Shown here: in pieces, positions 8,450 through 15,125 of the stretch
Layout: the number at the start of each line of letters is the position of its first letter
Position numbering within the stretch: the first letter of the stretch is position 1
From: Bacteroidota bacterium
Lineage (GTDB): Bacteria; Bacteroidota; Bacteroidia; Chitinophagales; BACL12
Direction: 5' to 3'
DNA length: 64,000 nucleotides
Assembly: GCA_016718035.1 (NCBI GenBank)
Contig: JADKEK010000003.1
Location: 33,501 to 97,500, forward strand
Notes under the pieces: generated by a model
What the model was told of the DNA's origin: nothing
What the model saw: only the letters and a program-made list of their open reading frames with translations
The model's database searches: none
Position numbers and translations under genes: made by a program

Positions 8450-8970
8450 GAGGGAGGTTGGAACGCGGACCCCGCGGGGCGGGGCGCGGATGTGGCGGAT
8501 TGGCGCGGATTTTTTGGTATGGTGTGGTGAAAAGGAACCTGCCTGGCGGCAGATTGGCGCGGATTTTTTTAGATGTGTGTTGAAGAGGAACCTGCCTGGG
8601 GCAGAAAGAGGCTGATTTTTTGGTGGGGGTGTTGAAAAGGAACACGGATTGAACGGGTTAAACGGATTGGCGCGGATTTTTTTTGTGTGTAGATGTTGAA
8701 CGCGGATGACCTGCCTGGCGGCAGATAGGTGCTGATTTGTTTGCTTCAGATAAATTTCATTTTTTTCGATAATGTGAGTAAAACCTTTATGTAGGGGTGA
8801 ATTGAATCCGCCCTAATTTGTTTGTTAGAAAGGGTTTTTTTTTTGAAAAGATGAGTAAACGGATTTGAGCGGATTTTAATGGTGTGTTGTTCTGGATGGT
8901 TTGGGTGAAAAGGAACCTGCCAAAGGCAGACAGGCGTGGATTTTTTGTGGGTTGAATTGGATAGTATACA
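8450..8970. repeat. Cluster of degenerate ~50-60-bp intergenic repeats
   Basis: At least six diverged units occur in tandem. Most follow the plan AAAAGGAACCTGCC-(TGGCGGCAG)-ATTGGCGCGGATTTTTT, at about 8485-8517, 8530-8570, 8584-8623, 8635-8683, 8698-8741 and 8908-8946. A diverged copy of the 49-bp element seen at 7258-7306 sits at 8765-8813. Short open frames through here are repeat translations, not genes. No gene is seen between 8394 and 9282. Confidence 0.75.
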
Positions 8971-8974
8971 TGCA

Positions 8975-9078
8975 ATGTCTGCTCTGAACTGCGTTAGGGA
9001 TAGTAACGGAAACCCCGCATCCCGCTTTTTCTGCGGGAGAGGAGTTGGAGTGGATAGCCCGACCTGAAGTAGGGTTTT
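8975..9078. repeat. GC-rich conserved-looking intergenic element with CCCGC/GCGGG hairpin
   Basis: This element contains TGCGTTAGGGATAG, a hairpin TCCCGC-tttttct-GCGGGA (9020-9038), and GTGGATAGCCCGACC. Sequences of this form recur between genes in many Bacteroidota, as I recall from general familiarity rather than a search. It is richer in GC than its surroundings. Whether it is a transcribed RNA or a DNA repeat cannot be settled here. Confidence 0.45.
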
Positions 9079-9282
9079 TGGGTGAAAATTGTGATGATGG
9101 CGAATGCATTATTTGAGGGGCCGGTTTGGTAAATTTTGTTGGACAGTTTATAGAAAAAACACTACGGAAGGGAACGCCCAAAATCTTAGACAACCGCATA
9201 TGTAAATGGGGTAAAATAACGTTTCCATGTGCCGGCGGGAAGTGTACCTTTACCTTCGACTTAGTGTATATATTATTATAGG

Positions 9283-9438
9283 ATGGCAGAAGCGAAAAAA
9301 ACAACTAAAAAGGCAAAAAAGAGCAACGTGTCGTTTTTGAAGGACGAGCGTGTTAAAAAAACAGCGGGGGTGATGCTGATATTGGCGAGTTTCTTTATTG
9401 GAATTGCATTTGCCAGTTATTTACTCACTTGGAAATAA
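9283..9438 (+). pseudogene. ftsK: FtsK N-terminal piece (first membrane helix), ended by an in-frame TAA
   Basis: Starting at the ATG at 9283, this frame encodes 51 residues: a Lys-rich N-terminus and a membrane helix (AGVMLILASFFIGIAFASYLL) ending TWK. TAA follows at 9436-9438. The next codons in the same frame continue DQSLIWEHPWRQVFN...AVQNHLGNLG, the usual continuation of Bacteroidota FtsK, where TW-x-x-DQS follows the first helix. The distance from 9283 to the downstream start at 9496 is exactly 71 codons. The start, first helix and motor are therefore one gene interrupted by a single stop codon: a nonsense mutation or a base-call error. Confidence 0.8.
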
Positions 9439-9495
9439 GATCAAAGTTTAATTTGGGAACATCCGTGGCGGCAAGTTTTTAATAGCAGTATTGCC

Positions 9496-11712
9496 GTGCA
9501 AAATCATTTAGGTAATCTTGGCGCAGTGGTTAGTCACCAGTTTTTTTACAGTTGGTTCGGCATTGCGAGTTTCTTTTTTGTGATTTGGTTTTTTACTATT
9601 GGAGTAAACAGTTTTTTCGCCAAACGTGTATTTAATAATATTACTATTGTTGGTCAGGGCGCCGTAATTATGGTTTGGCTGAGCACCATGTTAGGTTTTA
9701 TTTTTTACAATGCGCAGTTTCCTTACGGTGGTGCATTCGGTAAAGGGACTTCATTTTATTTAGAAAATACATTCGGCAAAATTGGTGCTATTTTAATGCT
9801 TACCGCAGCTATGATTATTTATATGATCATATTTACCAAAATTGATTTTAGTTTTTTAGCGAATATGTTTCGCCGCAAACCAAAACCTGAAACCACTGAT
9901 GCAGACCCGCTTTCGGAGGATGATATGCTTGTTCCGGCAATGGCTGTGGTTGAAGATAAAAAAGAAAATATTATTGTTCCTCCTGTTTATACTTCGAATG
10001 AAGAAATTAAGGAGCCGATTATAATGGAATTAAAAAAAGTGGATCCTGTTGTTGAAAAACAAATTCCGGTTACACTTGAAATGGATGAACCTTTAACTAC
10101 AGTTATTGCAGGTGAAGAAGAACCCATTATGAATGAGCAGGATAATTTAGCGTTAGATATTGAAGAGCCACATGAAGAAATTGTAGAAATGGAAAACATG
10201 AACTACAATTTTGATCCGATTTTAGATTTACCGAATTATAAATATCCGACTTTAGAATTATTAGAAGAATATGCGAGTGAAACGGTTTCAATAAATACCG
10301 AAGAACTGGAGCGCAATAAAGACCAAATTATTGCTACACTGAATAATTATAACATTCAGATTTCAAAAATAAAAGCGACGATCGGACCAACGGTTACGTT
10401 ATATGAAATTATTCCTGCTGCCGGTGTGCGTATTTCGAAAATTAAAAATCTGGAGGATGATATTGCACTGAGTTTAGCCGCATTGGGTATTCGTATTATT
10501 GCGCCAATTCCGGGTAAAGGAACTATTGGTATTGAAGTACCAAACGTAAATAAAGAAACGGTTTCGATGCGCAGTCAAATTGCCAGCGATAAGTTTCAGC
10601 ATGCTAAAATGGACCTTCCTGTTTGCTTGGGAAAAACTATTTCGAGCGAAAATTATATTGCCGATTTAACACGCATGCCGCACTTGTTAATGGCCGGAGC
10701 AACGGGTCAGGGAAAATCGGTTGGTATTAATGCATTACTGATTTCCTTATTATATAAAAAGCATCCTTCGCAACTCAAGTTTGTAATGGTTGACCCGAAA
10801 AAGGTGGAATTGAGTTTGTTTTCGGTGATAGAAAAACATTTTTTGGCAAAGTTGCCGGGTGAGGAAGATGCAATTATTACTGATACCCGTAAAGTGGTTG
10901 CCACTCTGAATGCCTTATGTATTGAGATGGACACGCGTTATGAACTACTAAAAAATGCGCAGGTTCGTAATATTAAAGAGTATAATGCCAAGTTTGTAAA
11001 ACGCAAACTCAATCCGAAAGAAGGGCATATGTTTTTGCCTTACATCGTGTTGGTGATTGACGAGTTTGCCGACCTGATTATGACGGCGGGCAAGGAAGTG
11101 GAGATGCCGATTGCCCGTATTGCCCAGTTGGCGCGTGCCGTGGGCTTGCATTGCGTTATTGCTACTCAGCGACCTTCGGTAAATATTATTACGGGAACCA
11201 TCAAGGCCAACTTCCCGGCGCGTATTGCGTTTAAGGTGGCTAGTAAGGTGGATAGCCGCACCATTTTGGACAGCAGTGGAGCTGAGCAATTGGTGGGTAG
11301 AGGTGATATGTTGCTGGCAATTGGAAGCGATGTTGTCCGTTTACAGTGTCCGTTTGTGGATACACCGGAAGTGGACAAAGTGGTGGACTTTATCGCCAAC
11401 CAGAAGGGGTATCCTGAGGCATTTATGTTGCCGGAGTTTGTGGATGAGCAGGCTCAGAAGGAAAAAGCGGAGATTTTGGACGGTGACAGAGACCCACTTT
11501 TTGAGGAAGCAGCAAAAATTATTGTGCAACATCAGCAAGGTTCTACTTCGTTAATTCAGCGCCGCCTTAAGCTAGGATACAACAGGGCCGGGCGTTTGAT
11601 GGATCAGCTGGAAGCTGCAGGTGTGGTTGGACCTAATGCCGGAAGTAAGGCTCGCGAAGTTTTATACGGCGATTTGACACAGTTGGAACAGTATTTGCAA
11701 AATCTTGATTGA
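9496..11712 (+). CDS. ftsK: DNA translocase FtsK, main part downstream of an in-frame stop
   Basis: FtsK couples septation to chromosome segregation by pumping DNA at the division site. From the first usable downstream start (GTG 9496) the product is 738 residues. It has three membrane helices, an acidic linker (about residues 135-260), the alpha domain, and the RecA-like motor with Walker A GATGQGKSVG (near 401) and Walker B VLVIDEFADL. A C-terminal gamma winged-helix follows (YNRAGRLMDQLEAAGVV). The true start is almost certainly the ATG at 9283, which adds the first membrane helix; TAA at 9436-9438 breaks that frame. FtsK is normally essential, so sequencing error, readthrough or restart at 9496 must be considered. 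A LolA-like gene follows, a common Bacteroidota pairing. Confidence 0.93.
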   Translation: MQNHLGNLGAVVSHQFFYSWFGIASFFFVIWFFTIGVNSFFAKRVFNNITIVGQGAVIMVWLSTMLGFIFYNAQFPYGGAFGKGTSFYLENTFGKIGAILMLTAAMIIYMIIFTKIDFSFLANMFRRKPKPETTDADPLSEDDMLVPAMAVVEDKKENIIVPPVYTSNEEIKEPIIMELKKVDPVVEKQIPVTLEMDEPLTTVIAGEEEPIMNEQDNLALDIEEPHEEIVEMENMNYNFDPILDLPNYKYPTLELLEEYASETVSINTEELERNKDQIIATLNNYNIQISKIKATIGPTVTLYEIIPAAGVRISKIKNLEDDIALSLAALGIRIIAPIPGKGTIGIEVPNVNKETVSMRSQIASDKFQHAKMDLPVCLGKTISSENYIADLTRMPHLLMAGATGQGKSVGINALLISLLYKKHPSQLKFVMVDPKKVELSLFSVIEKHFLAKLPGEEDAIITDTRKVVATLNALCIEMDTRYELLKNAQVRNIKEYNAKFVKRKLNPKEGHMFLPYIVLVIDEFADLIMTAGKEVEMPIARIAQLARAVGLHCVIATQRPSVNIITGTIKANFPARIAFKVASKVDSRTILDSSGAEQLVGRGDMLLAIGSDVVRLQCPFVDTPEVDKVVDFIANQKGYPEAFMLPEFVDEQAQKEKAEILDGDRDPLFEEAAKIIVQHQQGSTSLIQRRLKLGYNRAGRLMDQLEAAGVVGPNAGSKAREVLYGDLTQLEQYLQNLD

Positions 11713-11739
11713 ATTTAATCAAACTAAACTTTAACCAAT

Positions 11740-11747
11740 TAATTTTG
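11740..11747 (+). promoter_or_regulatory. -7 element (TAATTTTG)
   Basis: TAATTTTG matches TAnnTTTG, 24 bp before the ATG of the LolA-like gene. That gene may have its own promoter in addition to readthrough from ftsK. Confidence 0.4.
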
Positions 11748-11770
11748 CAAAGAATTTCAAACAACGTGTC

Positions 11771-12421
11771 ATGAAAAAAATCTTATCAGGTGTTTTATTA
11801 CTTTTTATCAGCGCAAACACTGTTTTTGGCCAGACTTCTGATGCCAATGCTGTAAAACTCTTAAAAGCTGTAGGTCAAAAATACAGTGCCTATAAAACCA
11901 TGCAAATGGACATTTCACTTACCATCGAAAATCAGGATGCTAAGTCGAAAGAAACCAAAACCGGAAAAGTATCCAGCAAAGGCAATATGTTTAAAGCAGA
12001 AATGGGTAACCAAACCATTATTTCTGATGGTAAAACACTTTGGACGTATTTGAAAGATGTGAATGAAGTTCAAATCAACAATTTTGAGCAAGGTCAGGAC
12101 ATTATGACGCCAAACGACATTTTCAAAATTGCAGAAAAAGATTACCTCGCATATATGGGTGATAAAATTACCGAGAATGGTAAATCGCTACAAATAATTG
12201 AGCTTACACCTAAAAATAAAACCTTAAGCTTTAGCAAAATCAAAATGTATATCGACGTTAGCGACAACTCTGTAAAACGTGGTGTTGTTTATGATAAAAA
12301 TGCTATTCATTATACTTATAGCATCTCCAATTTAAAAACAAATATGGAATTATCTGATTCTACATTTAAATTCGACAAATCGAAATATCCAGGTGTTGAA
12401 GTAATTGATTTAAGAGAGTGA
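11771..12421 (+). CDS. LolA-like outer-membrane lipoprotein carrier protein
   Basis: A 216-residue periplasmic protein with a signal peptide (MKKILSGVLLLF ... VFGQ, about 1-21) and the LolA/LolB-type half-barrel pattern. Supporting segments are KYSAYKTMQMDISLTIE, GNQTIISDGKTLWTYLKDVNEVQINNF and the later DVSDNSVKRGVVYDKN strand pair. LolA escorts lipoproteins from the inner to the outer membrane; that this paralogue does so is inferred from the fold and from its place after ftsK, a frequent arrangement in the phylum. An intrinsic terminator follows at 12467-12496. Confidence 0.82.
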   Translation: MKKILSGVLLLFISANTVFGQTSDANAVKLLKAVGQKYSAYKTMQMDISLTIENQDAKSKETKTGKVSSKGNMFKAEMGNQTIISDGKTLWTYLKDVNEVQINNFEQGQDIMTPNDIFKIAEKDYLAYMGDKITENGKSLQIIELTPKNKTLSFSKIKMYIDVSDNSVKRGVVYDKNAIHYTYSISNLKTNMELSDSTFKFDKSKYPGVEVIDLRE

Positions 12422-12466
12422 TTGAGTGAGGTGATTTTTTCACCAATTGGATAAAATGATATTTTT

Positions 12467-12496
12467 AAAACCTCTAAGGATTCAGGGGTTTTTTAA
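12467..12496 (+). terminator. Intrinsic terminator after the lolA-like gene
   Basis: AAAACCTCT pairs with AGGGGTTTT (one G-U wobble) around an 8-nt loop and runs into TTTTTT. It lies 45 bp after the stop codon. Confidence 0.7.
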
Positions 12497-12925
12497 TGTG
12501 CTGATGTGATTATGTGCTGATTAACAGCCGAATGATGTACCAATGTGTGAATGTACCGATGTACCAATGGAAACAGCCGGGGTTTTTGTGTTGGAATGTA
12601 ATTCGGTGCACTCGTAGCCGTCAACCCACGTGTTGACATTGGTTTGTCGTAAATTAAATTCAGAACGACCGTACCCGTCAACCCACGTGTTGACATTGGT
12701 TTGTCGTAAATTAAATTCAGAACACCGTACCCGTCAACCCACGTGTTGACTATGGTTTGTGGGAAATGAAATGTTGCAGAAAATATCCAACTACACATAT
12801 TAATGCGCAAGCATTAAAATCATTCACGCAGTGAACCCTCATTCCCCGCCGCAGCGGGTTCATCATTTGCTTCCATCGCAGCGGACGCTCCGCGAATTTG
12901 CTAATCAACTAATTTGCTAATTGCC
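12497..12925. repeat. Geneless stretch of low-complexity sequence and tandem repeats
   Basis: No gene is seen. 12497-12575 is low-complexity TGTGCTGATGTG / GATGTACCAATG text. 12620-12775 is the three-copy tandem repeat listed separately. 12800-12920 has GCGCAAGCATT, a GC-rich CCGCCGCAGCGGG palindrome and AATTTGCTAAT repeats. Short frames in here follow the repeats and do not look like proteins. Confidence 0.65.
12620..12775. repeat. Three tandem 56-57-bp repeats with a CACGTG hairpin
   Basis: Units start at 12620, 12677 and 12733 with GTCAACCCACGTGTTGAC. That motif can fold as GTCAA-CC-CACGTG-TTGAC (palindromic core, 2-nt bulge). ATTGGTTTGTCGTAAATT and AAATTCAGAAC then complete the unit; the third copy diverges after TATGGTTTG. 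The whole unit is conserved, so this is a tandem repeat and not repeat-plus-spacer. Confidence 0.85.
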
Positions 12926-13318
12926 TCATTTCATGTAACCAAGTTGTTTCCAAATCTTCACCCCTTGTTTGAGAATGGCGGTGATTTCTTTTTTATTTAC
13001 CTGTTCGGTTTTTTTAAAATTAAAGCAGGTTTTTCCTTTCAGGCATTTCATGGCTGTGGGGGCAATATCTTTAAATAAATCCTCTTGTCCGTAAAGCGGA
13101 AACACGTAAAAACTCACCATATCTTTTCTGGCGACAACTGAAGAAAAATACATACCCGCAATTATTTCTTTTTTATATCCGTAAGGCACCGGTTTGTTGC
13201 CAATGAGTTCAAATACTTCACTAGTATTTTTTGTGACTACCATTGGTGGGGAGCAAGTTTGTATTGCTTCTACCAATGTGTTAAATATTGTTGCTTTATC
13301 TGCTGCAGTTAGTGCCAT
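12926..13318 (-). CDS. DUF1801-like protein
   Basis: A 130-residue soluble protein resembling the DUF1801 (YdhG-like) family. It has the alternating pattern KEIIAGMYFSSVVARKDMVSFYVFPLYG, with a Lys-rich C-terminal part holding KGKTCFNFKKTEQVNKKEI. Family members are small alpha/beta proteins with no settled function; some have been linked to iron handling. It has no signal peptide. It has its own -7 box (13332-13339) and lies behind a terminator that separates it from the M23 peptidase gene. The family call is by resemblance only. Confidence 0.6.
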   Translation of the reverse strand: MALTAADKATIFNTLVEAIQTCSPPMVVTKNTSEVFELIGNKPVPYGYKKEIIAGMYFSSVVARKDMVSFYVFPLYGQEDLFKDIAPTAMKCLKGKTCFNFKKTEQVNKKEITAILKQGVKIWKQLGYMK

Positions 13319-13331
13319 ATCGTTGTTTTGA

Positions 13332-13339
13332 CAAAATTA
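13332..13339 (-). promoter_or_regulatory. -7 element (TAATTTTG)
   Basis: CAAAATTA on the plus strand is TAATTTTG on the minus strand, 13 bp before the DUF1801-like ATG. It lies directly after the terminator hairpin of the gene upstream. Confidence 0.45.
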
Positions 13340-13342
13340 AAA

Positions 13343-13367
13343 AAACCGGTCCTAATTGAACCGGTTT
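13343..13367 (-). terminator. Intrinsic terminator after the M23 peptidase gene
   Basis: Perfect 8-bp stem AAACCGGT/ACCGGTTT with a 9-nt loop. On the minus strand it is followed by a run of T. It lies 25 bp past the apparent original stop of the M23 gene at 13392. Confidence 0.8.
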
Positions 13368-13391
13368 CAGAATAATGAACCAAAAAATAAT

Positions 13392-13436
13392 TTATTGAAT
13401 AACTACCTGTTGCGTAATTGAGCCCTCAGGTTTTTA
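13392..13436 (-). other. Lost C-terminal tail of the M23 peptidase, behind an in-frame TAA
   Basis: After the TAA at 13434-13436 the same frame continues KPEGSITQQVVIQ and then stops with TAA at 13392-13394. GIYLVEI-x-KPEGSITQQVVIQ is a canonical ending of a type A T9SS sorting domain, so the earlier TAA has removed the last 13-14 residues. This is either a nonsense mutation or a base-call error. Confidence 0.75.
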
Positions 13437-15098
13437 TATTTCAACAAGGTAAATGCCTTTCGCATAATTGGTTAAGTCGATGGTTTGGTCTATTTGATCA
13501 ATATCTTCAAACAACTCCGACTCATAAATAATATTGCCATATAAATTGCGGATGATTAAGCGCATATCACTGTTAACATCTGCCGTATAATTAATGGAGA
13601 AAATACCAAACCCGGGATTTGGTGAAACCAATAAATTGTTATCGCCAATTAATTCTTCTTCCATTTCACGCATTCCACCTACAGTGCAATCATTAATTTG
13701 TGCATGAAATTCACTGTTTTGTGCTGCGACAAACCCTGGATTTAGTTTTACATAATTTTCTGCCTGATAAAAAATATTGTTGGTACTCAAACCTGCAATT
13801 GAAGCAGTGCTGGCAATGAAATCGCCATTTAAATACCCTCTTACTCCTGTATGTGTGCCTATCAGCGTTGTAGCTGCCGGGCAACCAACGGTAAAATAAT
13901 GATACGCTAGTCTACCATTATAGGAAATACGAATTTTATACGTTCCGGAAGCATATCCAGTTAGCAGTTCGGTAAATAAAACTGTTGCTTTATACTCCTG
14001 ATAATATGGTGAATTATAAATATCTGATGCTACAATAGTTCCTGCTGAATTGATAATTTCCATATAAATTGGAATGTCACCAAATAAATCACCTATTGCT
14101 GCAGTTATAAATAAATTATCAGAAGTAGAAAAATGGTTTACCAGATTTTCATCTTCGTTTGCACCTGCTTCATATTCAGCACATGTTTTATATACGGGGA
14201 GATTTAAATGTGTGGCAACGCGTAAAATTTTGGGGTCGTTATACGGAATTTGAGAAATCCACTGGCTCTCCGTAACATCGTCGTTACAACCTGCTGCATC
14301 AAACCATGGTTCAATATATTGGCAATCGACACAAGGGCGCACTTCAAAATGTAAATGTGGAGCAGTTGAATTTCCGGAGCTGCCCATTTTACCGAGAAAT
14401 TGACCGGCTTCAACAAATTCGCCAAGTTCAAGGTTGGCCACTGTCCCATTTTTCATGTGCGCATAAACGGTAATACTGCTGTCGCTATGCATGAGTGCAA
14501 TAAAATTACCATAGTAACCCCCATTAAATGGTTCGGAATTAAACTCATGAGGTGAAGCGCAATTTCTATCAACTGTATTTCCGTCATAACGTTGAATTAC
14601 TTCACCATCGGCAGCAGCAATTATTTCAACACTTTCGTCATCCATCATCTCCCACATAAATGGGTAGGGCAAAATATCAGCACCATTATGTTGGTCGTAA
14701 TTTCTTGCATTTTCGTATGTGGCGCAGTCCCAATCTAAGCGATAATACTCATCGTGATTTAGGTCAGCGAAATTGGTAATTACAAAATAATCATTAACCC
14801 CGTCAATGTCTTTATAATCACCGTGCATACGCAATGGCCATGACAGCGGAACTGTGCCGTCACCAACTTTTGCTGTAGTTGCATCATTGGCAAAATTTAA
14901 TTTCCCTTCTTGTCGCAGTTTATTAATATTTGCTTTCAATTGTGGGCGAATAAATTCCTGATAGTTTTCTTCAGTTACACATTCTACTTGTTTGTTTCCA
15001 TCGTCCAGCAATACGGCAGATTGCGCTCTGGTTGTTGTTATGTTGCCGATAGTTATCAAACCACACAACAACATGATGTTCATTGTAATTTTTTTCAT
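13434..15098 (-). CDS. Secreted M23-family metallopeptidase with a T9SS sorting domain cut short
   Basis: A secreted peptidase of the LytM/lysostaphin fold, typically cleaving cell-wall peptide bridges. I chose the ATG at 15098 (MKKITMNIMLLCG ... TRAQ signal) over an upstream ATG at 15125. The M23 core spans roughly residues 110-280, with the zinc-site strands ADILPYPFMW, VYAHMKNG and GKMGSSGNSTAPHLHFEV (HxH). A beta-sandwich region follows, then a type A sorting domain (LLVSPNPGFGIFS) that stops abruptly at GIYLVEI. In the same frame 13 more codons complete a normal sorting tail (ends 13392). Loss of the tail could impair T9SS export. It lies 27 bp after a coiled-coil surface protein gene, probably cotranscribed. 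Confidence 0.85.
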   Translation of the reverse strand: MKKITMNIMLLCGLITIGNITTTRAQSAVLLDDGNKQVECVTEENYQEFIRPQLKANINKLRQEGKLNFANDATTAKVGDGTVPLSWPLRMHGDYKDIDGVNDYFVITNFADLNHDEYYRLDWDCATYENARNYDQHNGADILPYPFMWEMMDDESVEIIAAADGEVIQRYDGNTVDRNCASPHEFNSEPFNGGYYGNFIALMHSDSSITVYAHMKNGTVANLELGEFVEAGQFLGKMGSSGNSTAPHLHFEVRPCVDCQYIEPWFDAAGCNDDVTESQWISQIPYNDPKILRVATHLNLPVYKTCAEYEAGANEDENLVNHFSTSDNLFITAAIGDLFGDIPIYMEIINSAGTIVASDIYNSPYYQEYKATVLFTELLTGYASGTYKIRISYNGRLAYHYFTVGCPAATTLIGTHTGVRGYLNGDFIASTASIAGLSTNNIFYQAENYVKLNPGFVAAQNSEFHAQINDCTVGGMREMEEELIGDNNLLVSPNPGFGIFSINYTADVNSDMRLIIRNLYGNIIYESELFEDIDQIDQTIDLTNYAKGIYLVEI

Positions 15099-15125
15099 AA
15101 CAATTGAATTTAATTTAATGAACAA

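Noticed and set aside
8436..9304. Several 60-140-codon minus-strand frames
   Set aside because: They translate the intergenic repeat field, and one overlaps the true start of ftsK.
12430..12444. GGTGA-ttttt-TCACC hairpin as the lolA terminator
   Set aside because: Short stem without a following T-run; the hairpin at 12467-12496 is the better terminator.
12620..12775. CRISPR array
   Set aside because: Only three units, and the whole 57-bp period is conserved; there are no unique spacers and no cas genes.
12493..12810. 105-codon frame on the minus strand
   Set aside because: Its translation simply repeats with the tandem DNA repeats and has no protein-like composition or start context.
9436..13436. 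Possible reassignment of TAA to a sense codon, suggested by in-frame TAA in ftsK and the M23 gene
   Set aside because: Many other genes in the window end in TAA exactly at the end of complete domains (for example the LolA-neighbouring and T9SS genes), so TAA works as a stop here.
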